From Perlabentimonas gracilis (GTDB lineage: Bacteria; Bacteroidota; Bacteroidia; Bacteroidales; Tenuifilaceae): DNA of 64,000 bases. Every line of letters starts with the position of its first letter. Within the stretch, counting starts at the first letter, position 1. Both the position numbers and the translations under genes were made by a program. Location: assembly GCF_011174675.1 (NCBI RefSeq), contig NZ_JAANIG010000021.1:1-64000 (forward strand). The letters are read 5' to 3'. Below the pieces are notes generated by a model. That model was given only the letters and a program-made list of their open reading frames with translations, had not been told where the DNA came from and ran no database searches. Below are positions 55,381 through 63,454 of this stretch, piece after piece.

Positions 55381-56385
55381 ATGGGGATTAAAAAGTTTGC
55401 TATACGTTTTTGGTGGTTCATCGTTCTGCTTTTAGTGTCAGGTTATTTTCTCCTATCCACCGTGTTGCAAAACAGGCAGAATGATAAGGAGATAGCCTTT
55501 GCCATTGACAATGTAGATGATGTTAATAGAATTACCATAGCACATGCCCATGAGGAGGTTGTGCTGCAGCGTACTAGAACCAATGGCTGGCTCGTTAATT
55601 ATGACTCTCCTGCGTCAATCGATGCCGTGAATGCCCTACTACGAGTTATTTCCAGATTGCAGGTAGATGGACCAGTACCAATTAATGCCAACGATTCCCT
55701 TTTGCATCTCATGCAAAAGCAGGGGACTCAGATAGAGCTGTTCTCAAATCGTAGGAACCTTCGCAGGTATACCGTTGCCACTACCGACAGCGAATATCTT
55801 ATCAGTATAGGTCATCTGGAGAAAGCAAAGCGCGTTTACCGTATTAGCTTACCTCGATACGATGGTGCAATAGTTGACCTATTCAAAACTGTTCCAGAGT
55901 ATTGGGTTGGCAATCAAGTTCCTACGCCAAGCTACGAAAGTATTACAGCGGTTCAGTTAGAGGTGCCAGCCGATTTGGAGCAATCGTATCGCATTGACAT
56001 TGGTGATGATGGGCAGTATAGGCTTTTTCATATATTTTCAGGTACAGAGATTGATGCCTTTGAGGAAAGTCGGGTAAAGCACCTAATCACTAGCCTAACC
56101 CAAATACCCTACGCCAGTATTGTGTCGATGAGCGACGAGGAACGAGCGGCAGTGATATACTCCGATCCCGATTTTATCTATACCATATATAGCACCGAAA
56201 GTAGTAAGTTTGAGCTAAAGGTATATCCTATCCCTGTTGATGAGTATATCGATGAGCTGGGTAGGCCTGTAAATGTTGACCTAAACAGGGTTTATGTTAT
56301 TGTTTCGGGAAGTAAGCAGGTGTTTGTTGTCAACTACATCGAGATGCATAGCGTGCTGCAGGGGTTATCGTCGTTCTTATCATAA
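55381..56385 (+). CDS. DUF4340-type protein linked to GldFG
   Basis: 334 residues with one N-terminal membrane span (about 8-28, WWFIVLLLVSGYFLLSTVL) and a beta-rich extracytoplasmic part. The pattern of repeated strands with INANDSLLHLMQKQGTQIELF and KRVYRISLP fits DUF4340. This family often sits directly after gldG-like genes and is assumed to assist the transporter. It begins 5 bases after the gldG stop. Confidence 0.75.
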   Translation: MGIKKFAIRFWWFIVLLLVSGYFLLSTVLQNRQNDKEIAFAIDNVDDVNRITIAHAHEEVVLQRTRTNGWLVNYDSPASIDAVNALLRVISRLQVDGPVPINANDSLLHLMQKQGTQIELFSNRRNLRRYTVATTDSEYLISIGHLEKAKRVYRISLPRYDGAIVDLFKTVPEYWVGNQVPTPSYESITAVQLEVPADLEQSYRIDIGDDGQYRLFHIFSGTEIDAFEESRVKHLITSLTQIPYASIVSMSDEERAAVIYSDPDFIYTIYSTESSKFELKVYPIPVDEYIDELGRPVNVDLNRVYVIVSGSKQVFVVNYIEMHSVLQGLSSFLS

Positions 56386-56566
56386 AATCTATTTATATCT
56401 TTGCCTTTTTGCTTAAAAAATTGTAATATTGATTCCAATTTTTTTACAACAAACTATGTTGATAATCAAAAGGTAATACCTTTGTCAGGTAGTCTGTTCG
56501 CAAGGTGGCTTCAGCCAGCACATCCCTAATTGCGTGAGGCACACAAAAATTATTCGACATAAGTGT

Positions 56567-56574
56567 TACATTTG
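56567..56574 (+). promoter_or_regulatory. Candidate -7 box for dnaN
   Basis: TACATTTG matches TAnnTTTG, 25 bases before the ATG at 56600. No TTTG is seen at the -33 position. The rest of the 214-base gap is AT-rich with no other clear feature. Confidence 0.45.
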
Positions 56575-56599
56575 CTAACAATTTTAAAATTCGATACTG

Positions 56600-57730
56600 A
56601 TGAAATTTGTAGTTTCCAGCACAGAACTTCTTAGCCACCTATCGGTGGTTAGTAGGGTTATCAGTTCCAAGAATACCCTACCTATTCTTGATAACTTTCT
56701 TTTCAACCTCAACGGAAACGATCTCGAAATTACGGCTTCGGATCTTGAGACCACCCTTACCACTACCATTAAGCTTGAGAATGTAACCAATGATGGGCAG
56801 GTGGCCATTCCATACCGAATTCTTGTTGATACGCTTAAGGAATTCCCCGAACAGCCCCTTACCTTTGATGTAAACCAAGATACCCTTGCCATCAAATTGG
56901 TTTCCGATAATGGTGAGTTTAACATCGTTGGTCAACCTGCAGAGGATTTTCCTGCAAAGGCCGTAGTTGATGAGGCCGAAAAGATGACGGTAAAGGTGCC
57001 TGCTGTAGCGCTGCTCAATGGTATTACCAAAACCATTTTTGCTACTGCCGATGATGAGATGCGCCCTGTGATGAACGGAATTCTTTTGGAGTACTCTGCT
57101 GAGGCACTAACCTTTGTTGCATCCGACGCTCACAAGCTGGTTCGCTACAAGAGGCTGGATGTACAGGCCGATCAGGAGAAATCATTTATTCTACCTAAAA
57201 AGCCTGCAGGGCTTCTTAAGAATATCTTAGGCAAAGGGAATGCAGAGGTTTTGGTTGAGTTCGACTCCAAAAACGCACAATTTACGCTCGATCAGTATAC
57301 CTTGGTTTGCCGCTTAGTTGAGGGAGTATACCCCAACTACAACTCGGTTATCCCTGATAATAACCCTAATAAGGTAACCATCGATAGGCTCGACTTTTAC
57401 AACTCGCTGCGCCGCGTGGCCCCATTTACCAATCAGGCCAGCAACCTAGTGAAGCTGTCACTCAAAGGAAATCAGATTGTTGTATCAGCACAAGATTTGG
57501 ATTTCTCCATCTCGGCTCACGAGAACCTTCAGTGCCAATACGATGGCGATGATATGGAGATTGGCTTCAAGTCGGTATTCCTGATCGAAATATTGGCCAA
57601 CATTTCGGCTAGCGATGTTATCCTTTCGCTTTCCGATCCGTCAAGGGCTGGTCTACTCTTCCCTGCGGTGAATGACAATTCCGAGGAGGATGTGCTCATG
57701 CTGCTAATGCCCATGATGGTTAGCGCTTAG
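56600..57730 (+). CDS. dnaN: DNA polymerase III beta sliding clamp
   Basis: A 376-residue protein with the three repeated clamp domains. Characteristic segments are the N-terminal MKFVVSSTELLSHLSVVSRV, the middle DEMRPVMNGILLE and FVASDAHKLVRY, and the C-terminal AGLLFPAVN with the final LLMPMMVSA. The dimer encircles DNA and tethers replication and repair enzymes. dnaA is not next to it, so this is not a classic origin arrangement, as is common in Bacteroidota. It is followed by an exonuclease gene after a hairpin. Confidence 0.98.
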   Translation: MKFVVSSTELLSHLSVVSRVISSKNTLPILDNFLFNLNGNDLEITASDLETTLTTTIKLENVTNDGQVAIPYRILVDTLKEFPEQPLTFDVNQDTLAIKLVSDNGEFNIVGQPAEDFPAKAVVDEAEKMTVKVPAVALLNGITKTIFATADDEMRPVMNGILLEYSAEALTFVASDAHKLVRYKRLDVQADQEKSFILPKKPAGLLKNILGKGNAEVLVEFDSKNAQFTLDQYTLVCRLVEGVYPNYNSVIPDNNPNKVTIDRLDFYNSLRRVAPFTNQASNLVKLSLKGNQIVVSAQDLDFSISAHENLQCQYDGDDMEIGFKSVFLIEILANISASDVILSLSDPSRAGLLFPAVNDNSEEDVLMLLMPMMVSA

Positions 57731-57757
57731 CGATTTTTACAATATTATAAGTTTGGC

Positions 57758-57801
57758 GCGAAGCTGTTCCGCTTTTTGGGCAACAGCTTCGCTCTTTTTT
57801 T
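57758..57801 (+). terminator. Intrinsic terminator after dnaN
   Basis: GCGAAGCTGTT (57758-57768) pairs with AACAGCTTCGC (57782-57792). A T-run (CTCTTTTTTTT) follows. The stem lies 28 bases after the dnaN stop. Confidence 0.88.
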
Positions 57802-57822
57802 CAAATATCAAGTACTCAAAGC

Positions 57823-58590
57823 ATGGAAATTAGCATTAAAAACCCATTGGTCTTTATCGATTTGGAGACAACCGGAATAGATGTGGTGAACGATCGCATT
57901 GTAGAGATCTCGGCTCTTAAGATAATGCCCAATGGCAAGCAGGAGCTTAAAACCCGAAGGGTTAATCCCACGATACCCATTCCAGCCGAAGCAACGGCCA
58001 TTCATGGTATATCCAACGATGATGTGAAGGACGAGCCCACCTTTAAGGAGATGGCTAAATCGTTGGCGCAGTTTCTTGAGGGATGCGATTTGGCTGGTTT
58101 TAACTCCAACAAGTTCGATTTTCCTTTGCTTGCAGAGGAATTTCTCAGGGCCGATGTGGATTTCGATTTCCGCAAGCGCAAGTTTATCGATGTGCAAACC
58201 ATTTTTCATAAGATGGAGAAACGCACCCTTGAGGCTGCGTACAAGTTCTACTGCGAGAAGGAGCTGGAGGGGGCACATAGCGCCGAGGCCGATACCCTAG
58301 CCACATTCGAGGTGCTTAAAGCGCAGCTCGATAGGTATCCCGATCTGCAGAATGATATCGATTTCCTTGCGGAGTTTAGCACCCACAAGCAGAATGCCGA
58401 TTTTGCAGGCCGCATTATATACGACGAGAGTGGGGTGGAGGTGTTCAACTTTGGAAAGCACAAGGGAAAGCCCGTTGAGGATGTATTTACCAAGGAGCCA
58501 AGCTACTATGCTTGGATGATGAATGGTGATTTCCCTCTTTATACCAAGAAGGTGCTAACTAGTATTTACCTTAGGATGAGACAGAAATAG
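57823..58590 (+). CDS. DEDDh 3'-5' exonuclease (DnaQ-like)
   Basis: A 255-residue exonuclease. The catalytic set is complete: D13 and E15 in FIDLETTG, D99 in NKFDFPLL, H152 and D157 in HSAEAD. After the exonuclease fold (about 1-175) a C-terminal extension has VFNFGKHKGKPVEDV and YAWMMNGDFP, a small module seen on several Bacteroidota homologues. It resembles the proofreading subunit of DNA polymerase III but may serve repair or RNA processing. It follows dnaN after a terminator, so co-transcription is unlikely. Confidence 0.9.
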   Translation: MEISIKNPLVFIDLETTGIDVVNDRIVEISALKIMPNGKQELKTRRVNPTIPIPAEATAIHGISNDDVKDEPTFKEMAKSLAQFLEGCDLAGFNSNKFDFPLLAEEFLRADVDFDFRKRKFIDVQTIFHKMEKRTLEAAYKFYCEKELEGAHSAEADTLATFEVLKAQLDRYPDLQNDIDFLAEFSTHKQNADFAGRIIYDESGVEVFNFGKHKGKPVEDVFTKEPSYYAWMMNGDFPLYTKKVLTSIYLRMRQK

Positions 58591-58610
58591 ATAACCTAAG
58601 CAGTATAACT

Positions 58611-58654
58611 AAAAGCCCCTGAGGTTGCACAATGCAATATCCTCAGGGGCTTTT
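58611..58654. terminator. Strong bidirectional terminator
   Basis: AAAAGCCCCTGAGG (58611-58624) pairs with CCTCAGGGGCTTTT (58641-58654), a 14-base stem. A smaller TTGCA/TGCAA pair lies in the loop. It separates the convergent exonuclease and TlpA-like genes. Confidence 0.9.
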
Positions 58655-58675
58655 ATTGTGATTAAGCTGAATCGT

Positions 58676-59233
58676 TTATTCTTGCTCTAAAAGTTCCTCA
58701 ATAACTTTAATCATCTGTCTGAACTCCTCCTCGTCAAATAGGCGGGTGAGGAATGCAATTTCCCCGTCGCGATCAATTATTACATTGCGGGTAACCCCTG
58801 CGCTTTTATGCGCAAAGAGTTCAAAAATTTTCGAGTCCTCATCCAAGGCCAAAGGGTAGGTAATCTCCATTTTCTCAGCAAACTCTATTACCTTCTCAAT
58901 GGGCTCTCCTCTGTCAACCCCCACAAGTACCAGTCCCTTATCCTTTAGTGGCAGCCATATATCCTTCTCGATATGCGGCATCTCTTTTCGGCATACGCCG
59001 CACCAGCTGGCCGTGAATTGAAGCATAACCACCTGTCCACGATGATCCGATAAGGTAAACTCGGTGCTATCCTGTAGAATTGTGGTGAAATCGGGAGCCT
59101 TTTGGCCTACTTTTACGATGTATCCACGATCGTCGGGTTCACCAGTTTGCGTAGCTTTATCTGTTCTACCACCGCACGAGCTAAGCCCAAGCGATGTAAC
59201 TATCAGTAGCAAGATTGTTGCAATTCTGTTCAT
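58676..59233 (-). CDS. TlpA-like thioredoxin lipoprotein
   Basis: A 185-residue protein with a lipoprotein signal (MNRIATILLLIVTSLGLSSC, Cys20) and a redoxin/TlpA fold. The active site is C78-G-V-C81 in TASWCGVCRKEMP. The sequence IEKDIWLPLKDKGLVLVGVD and the VTRNVIIDRDGEIAF cis-proline region are typical, although the residue before VTR is Gly rather than Pro. It would act as a periplasmic or outer-leaflet thiol oxidoreductase. It is distinct from the DUF4369-linked version at 4010. Confidence 0.9.
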   Translation of the reverse strand: MNRIATILLLIVTSLGLSSCGGRTDKATQTGEPDDRGYIVKVGQKAPDFTTILQDSTEFTLSDHRGQVVMLQFTASWCGVCRKEMPHIEKDIWLPLKDKGLVLVGVDRGEPIEKVIEFAEKMEITYPLALDEDSKIFELFAHKSAGVTRNVIIDRDGEIAFLTRLFDEEEFRQMIKVIEELLEQE

Positions 59234-59268
59234 ACAATAAGATTGTTAGGTTTGTTCTTGTTTGTGGG

Positions 59269-59276
59269 CAAATATA
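59269..59276 (-). promoter_or_regulatory. Candidate -7 box for the TlpA-like gene
   Basis: Minus-strand TATATTTG (plus-strand CAAATATA) matches TAnnTTTG, 35 bases before the start codon. No -33 box is clear. The rest of the 199-base gap to the sua5 stop shows no gene or hairpin. Confidence 0.45.
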
Positions 59277-59432
59277 GCTGTTCATTCAAATCTGTTATAT
59301 GATTAAAAGCAGACAAGATTGTTATGCTCGATGAAAGAATGCCCTGGCAGCAGCCATTAATTTGTTTCTGTTACTGTTATTGATAAATAACAACTCTTTG
59401 TGAAAGGCAATGTTTCTGTTCGAATACTTACG

Positions 59433-60383
59433 CTAGGCTTGCCGCCAATTGAACTCAGCTTTTCTTAGCCTGTCCATTATTGCTCTACCAACACCTGTTT
59501 CACACACTGGTTCTGCAATAATTAGTTCAATTTCATTGTCATCCTCAAACGAGTGCATGGCTTCAAACATATTTACAGCGTAATCCTTTAAGTCTTTTCT
59601 ATCCGAAACTCTTATAACCTTGCAAAATCCATTTTCTACCTCTCCTGAAAACGAGATAAGCCCTGCTTTCGATTTGTCAAGATCCAAACTGGAACTATCG
59701 GCTATTAACAACTTCTTTCTGGGGCTGTAGTGCGATTTTAGCATTCCGGGTGCCGATAGCTTTTCAATAGCTGTTTCGCCATCAAAGGGAACAACTGTTT
59801 CCAGCTCCTCCTGAGTTATGATCCCGTTCCTAAGGATTTGAAAGCCCTTATCTGTAAGTTTGATAATGGTGGACTCAATCCCAACGGTAGTTTTACCCCC
59901 TTCGATAATATAATCAACGTTGGGTATCTGTTTTCGAACATGAGCGGCGGTGGTAGGACTAATGCGCCCAAACTTATTTGCGCTGGGGGCAGCAATTGGG
60001 CAATCCGATATTCGTATCAAATCTAAAGCAATTTCATTGCTGGGCATTCTAATGCCTACAGTTGGCAAACCCGATGTAACAATATCGGGGACAATGTTGC
60101 TTTTTGGCAATACCATGGTTAATGGCCCTGGCCAAAACTTCTCAGTCAACTTATGTACCCTTTCATCTGTATTAAGAACAAGATCTTGCAACTGGTGAAT
60201 ACTAGCAATATGCACAATCAGCGGGTCGAATGAAGGGCGTTCTTTGAGTTCGAATATTTTTGCAACAGCCATAGGGTCAAGTGCGTTTGCTCCTAGTCCG
60301 TATACTGTTTCGGTTGGGAATGCAACCAATTTCCCCTCTCGGATATATTTTGCCGCTACGTCTATGCTATTTAATATGCTCAT
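59433..60383 (-). CDS. Threonylcarbamoyl-AMP synthase (Sua5/YrdC/YwlC family)
   Basis: A 316-residue enzyme that makes threonylcarbamoyl-AMP from threonine, bicarbonate and ATP for the t6A37 modification of tRNA. The YrdC domain spans about 1-200 (AFPTETVYGLGANALDP, then KERPSFDPLIVHI, PTVGIRMPSN and IAAPSANKFGRISPT). The C-terminal Sua5 domain starts near 220, after the linker APGMLKSHYSPRK. This two-domain length marks the Sua5 type rather than the short TsaC. Its ATG overlaps the end of the MFS gene by 17 bases, which suggests translational coupling in one operon with purK-purE. Confidence 0.95.
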   Translation of the reverse strand: MSILNSIDVAAKYIREGKLVAFPTETVYGLGANALDPMAVAKIFELKERPSFDPLIVHIASIHQLQDLVLNTDERVHKLTEKFWPGPLTMVLPKSNIVPDIVTSGLPTVGIRMPSNEIALDLIRISDCPIAAPSANKFGRISPTTAAHVRKQIPNVDYIIEGGKTTVGIESTIIKLTDKGFQILRNGIITQEELETVVPFDGETAIEKLSAPGMLKSHYSPRKKLLIADSSSLDLDKSKAGLISFSGEVENGFCKVIRVSDRKDLKDYAVNMFEAMHSFEDDNEIELIIAEPVCETGVGRAIMDRLRKAEFNWRQA

Positions 60384-61542
60384 TCTTTCTTGATGTAATG
60401 AATTGATTCAAAAACAGTAAACTCCCCAGAAGGCTCATGAGGCTTGCTAGAACAATTGCAAGGGAGAATGATCCTAAGAAATCATATAAAAAACCACCAC
60501 TTAACGGCCCTGCAATGCCTGCAATTGCATATCCTAAAAATATGTAGGGATATATTATGCCAAGATTTTGCAACCCAAATACCTGAGCCGTTTCCTTGGC
60601 AAATAGAACGAAGTTGCCACCAAACCCAAACCCAATAAGAAATGAAATGGTTAGATACGAAACATCCGAAAGCGTGAGGAGATTCAGCATTAGGATAGAA
60701 ACTGACTGAAATACAAGTGCTAAGAATATGCTTAAGCTTGCTCCAAGATAGTCGCTTAGAAAACCCCAGGTTAACCTACCTACAAAATTTGCAACGGCAA
60801 ACAAGCCCACTCCAAGAACCAGACTGTGGTTCGTTATGTTATATTGGTTACCAATTATTCCCAAGCTGCCAATTATTAGCAAACCGGCAAAAGTTCCTAG
60901 AAATATACCGAGAAAGAGTTTTCTGAAAATACTTGTGTTTATAAAATGCGATATTTTTACTGCTTTTAGATTGTTGCTCGAGGAACTTTTCGCTTGATAT
61001 GTAAGGCTTGATAGTAAAAAAATAAGTAGACCGTACGATATTCCAATAATCTTAAGCAGTTGGAGCACACTATGGCCATGACCTATTATTTTCTCAGATA
61101 CAGTTGACATAAATACAGCACCTAATCCAAAACCTGCTGCGGCTATACCTGTTACCAGCCCTTTCTTTTGGGGGAACCATTGAACAGGCAGCGTGAGTGC
61201 AACCCAATAGCCGAATCCGGTGGCGATACCACCTAGAACGCCAATACCTAGTAGAATAAGCATGAAGTTACCCTGAGAGTGCCCGGCTAAGTAATAGCCT
61301 GAAAAGAATAGTAAACCCGAGATGTAACCTAAAAACCTATGATTAATTTTTCTTCCTAACTGTCCTACAAAAATCATTGTAATGGGGAATATGGCTATAA
61401 GAGTTCCAAATATACCCTGCGACTGGGATGCTGAGAAACCATAGCTTTTAATTAGCTCCGAAGCAATAATACTCCAAGCATAAACGCTACCGATACTAAG
61501 CATTATTACAAATGATGCAGATACAGTTAGGTACTTATTCAT
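60367..61542 (-). CDS. MFS transporter, oxalate/formate antiporter (OFA)-like family
   Basis: A 391-residue membrane protein with about 12 spans in two groups of six, separated by a charged loop near 195-210. The start (SASFVIMLSIGSVYAWSII) and the GIATGFGYWVALTLPVQWFP and GLVTGIAAAGFGLG blocks fit the OFA group of the major facilitator superfamily, which moves small carboxylates. The substrate is not known. It begins 12 bases after the purE stop, and its end overlaps sua5, so it is in the pur operon. A link with purine synthesis is not evident. Confidence 0.85.
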   Translation of the reverse strand: MNKYLTVSASFVIMLSIGSVYAWSIIASELIKSYGFSASQSQGIFGTLIAIFPITMIFVGQLGRKINHRFLGYISGLLFFSGYYLAGHSQGNFMLILLGIGVLGGIATGFGYWVALTLPVQWFPQKKGLVTGIAAAGFGLGAVFMSTVSEKIIGHGHSVLQLLKIIGISYGLLIFLLSSLTYQAKSSSSNNLKAVKISHFINTSIFRKLFLGIFLGTFAGLLIIGSLGIIGNQYNITNHSLVLGVGLFAVANFVGRLTWGFLSDYLGASLSIFLALVFQSVSILMLNLLTLSDVSYLTISFLIGFGFGGNFVLFAKETAQVFGLQNLGIIYPYIFLGYAIAGIAGPLSGGFLYDFLGSFSLAIVLASLMSLLGSLLFLNQFITSRKNEHIK

Positions 61543-61554
61543 TTCAGTGGAGCC

Positions 61555-62046
61555 TTACTTTTTTAAGCGCTGTGATTTGGTAAGCACCTGCTGCTTTAGA
61601 TCCTCCTTGTATTTAATTATTTTGCTCCTGATGATGCTGTTGGATGCAGAAACGATTTGTGCCGCCAGAATACCTGCATTTTTAGCACCATTAAGGGCAA
61701 CTGTGGCAACTGGCACCCCTCCTGGCATTTGTAGGATCGAAAGAACTGAATCCCAGCCATCAATCGAATTGCTCGATTTGATGGGAACACCAATAACCGG
61801 CAATGGCGATATGGCAGCCACCATTCCCGGTAGGTGTGCTGCGCCTCCCGCTCCTGCAATTATTACATCTACACCACGTGTATGAGCGTTGGCGGCAAAT
61901 TCGTAAAGTTTTTCGGGTGTTCGGTGTGCCGATACGATATCTATCTCGTAGCCAACACCTAGATGATCGAGTATCTCGGCAGCTTGCTGCATTATGGGCA
62001 AATCCGAGTCAGAGCCCATTACAATGCTTACTTGTTTTCTGTCCAT
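61555..62046 (-). CDS. purE: N5-carboxyaminoimidazole ribonucleotide mutase, PurE
   Basis: A 163-residue class I PurE. The sequence VSIVMGSDSDLPIMQQA at the start, the SAHRTPE motif and IAGAGGAAHLPGMVAA are the substrate-binding and catalytic signatures. It moves the carboxylate of N5-CAIR to give CAIR in purine synthesis. The presence of purK directly upstream, overlapping by 19 bases, supports the two-step N5-CAIR route rather than the direct AIR carboxylase route. Confidence 0.98.
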   Translation of the reverse strand: MDRKQVSIVMGSDSDLPIMQQAAEILDHLGVGYEIDIVSAHRTPEKLYEFAANAHTRGVDVIIAGAGGAAHLPGMVAAISPLPVIGVPIKSSNSIDGWDSVLSILQMPGGVPVATVALNGAKNAGILAAQIVSASNSIIRSKIIKYKEDLKQQVLTKSQRLKK

Positions 62047-63197
62047 GATTTTACCTTAATTAGTCCTTTTACTTTTTCTGCTTTTTGTAATGCGCATTCC
62101 AACGATGATGACATAACAGTTACATGCCCCATTTTTCGATAGGGTTTGGTTATCTTCTTACCGTATAGATGAACCTTAACGCCCTCAATTGCCATGCTTT
62201 CGGTTAGCCCTTCGTACATCACAGCACCTTGGTGTCCATCTTCGCCCAGGATATTAATCATTACCGATGGAAGTTTAATCCTAGTGCTGCCCAGGGGCAG
62301 ATTTAGTATGGCACGCAAATGCTGCTCAAACTGCGATGTTATTATACTTTCGATGGTATGATGACCGCTGTTGTGGGTACGTGGAGCCATTTCGTTTACA
62401 ATTACTTCTCCCTGCGAGTCAATAAAGAACTCCACCGCAAGCAATCCTTCCATATTGAGCAATTCAATAATATCCTTCGCAAAACAAATTGCTTTTTCCG
62501 ATTGTTCAACCGTTATTGATGATGGGCATATCAACTTGTCAACCAGATTTGCCTTGGGGTCAAAAAGCATTTCAACTACAGGATAGCTTTTAATTTCTCC
62601 CTTTCCATTTCGGGCTACTATTACCGATATTTCTTTCGCTATTTCAACTTTATCTTCAATTACCGATGCTCCTGGAAGTAGCTTTTTCAGATCACTTGCA
62701 TTATTGATAACTGCTACCCCTCGGCCATCATAGCCTCCCTTTCGGAGTTTTTGTACAAAGGGATAATGGATCTGACCCTTTTCAAGTCCTTCTAGTATCG
62801 CTGCTTCCGTTTCCCAAATTGCGAAGGGGGAGGTTGGGATTCCATTCCTTTTGTAAAACTCTTTCTGCAGGCCTTTGTCCTGAATTAGAGCTAGTATCTC
62901 AGGGTCGGGTACAATCCGGTGCCCTTCCGATTTAAGCTTCTTAAGGGCATCTATGTTAACATTCTCGAGCTCAAAGGTTAGAACGTCTACCTTCTTCCCA
63001 AATTGGTACACGGATTCGAAGTCAAGGTTGCTTCCTTTTATGTAATGCGAAGCAATTCTTCCGGCAGGACAATCCTCGTCGTTATCAAGAACATATGTTA
63101 TAATGTCCCACTTGCTTGCTTCCTGAATTAACATTTTTCCCAGCTGCCCCCCAGCAATAATTCCTAATTTTAAATTTGATGTTACTAATCGTTCCAT
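62028..63197 (-). CDS. purK: N5-carboxyaminoimidazole ribonucleotide synthase, PurK
   Basis: 389 residues from the ATG at 63197; an in-frame TTG at 63203 adds two. It is an ATP-grasp enzyme that makes N5-CAIR from AIR, ATP and bicarbonate. The N-terminal GIIAGGQLGKMLIQEA loop, FVQKLRKGGYDGRGV, EMAPRTHNSGHHTIE and the SQFEQHLRAILNLPLG end blocks are typical. It heads a compact minus-strand operon purK-purE-MFS-sua5. Confidence 0.97.
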   Translation of the reverse strand: MERLVTSNLKLGIIAGGQLGKMLIQEASKWDIITYVLDNDEDCPAGRIASHYIKGSNLDFESVYQFGKKVDVLTFELENVNIDALKKLKSEGHRIVPDPEILALIQDKGLQKEFYKRNGIPTSPFAIWETEAAILEGLEKGQIHYPFVQKLRKGGYDGRGVAVINNASDLKKLLPGASVIEDKVEIAKEISVIVARNGKGEIKSYPVVEMLFDPKANLVDKLICPSSITVEQSEKAICFAKDIIELLNMEGLLAVEFFIDSQGEVIVNEMAPRTHNSGHHTIESIITSQFEQHLRAILNLPLGSTRIKLPSVMINILGEDGHQGAVMYEGLTESMAIEGVKVHLYGKKITKPYRKMGHVTVMSSSLECALQKAEKVKGLIKVKSWTENK

Positions 63198-63266
63198 ATT
63201 CAACCTTTGTTATATTTGGCAATATGCTTAAAATCAGTTCTATTAGGCTTGTTTCGTATTGCGGTG

Positions 63267-63274
63267 CAAAGTTA
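63267..63274 (-). promoter_or_regulatory. Candidate -7 box for the purK operon
   Basis: Minus-strand TAACTTTG (plus-strand CAAAGTTA) matches TAnnTTTG, 69 bases before the purK ATG. The -33 element is weak. I saw no purine riboswitch fold in the 257-base gap. Confidence 0.4.
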
Positions 63275-63454
63275 ATGCTTTCGGGGCTTAGTATGGCGAA
63301 AAATCGTTATATTTCCTTTTCGGATTCTGTAATCTTAGTTTGCTTTATGCGTTTGTGCTAGGGGAGTTGTTGTTCAATATTTAGATACAATAAGAGTAGA
63401 TTGTATTGCAAACCGGGCACTAATTAGGTGATATTTTCGATTAGTATGTTGGGG

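Noticed and set aside
52912-56385. Claiming gliding motility from gldF/gldG
   Set aside because: These genes occur in many non-gliding Bacteroidota. The core gliding and type IX secretion genes are not in the window.
56386-56599. Replication origin near dnaN
   Set aside because: No dnaA, no DnaA-box cluster and no unwinding-like arrangement was seen in the gap.
63176-63361. Small + strand open frame upstream of purK
   Set aside because: It overlaps the purK start region on the opposite strand, has no recognisable features and covers the likely purK promoter.
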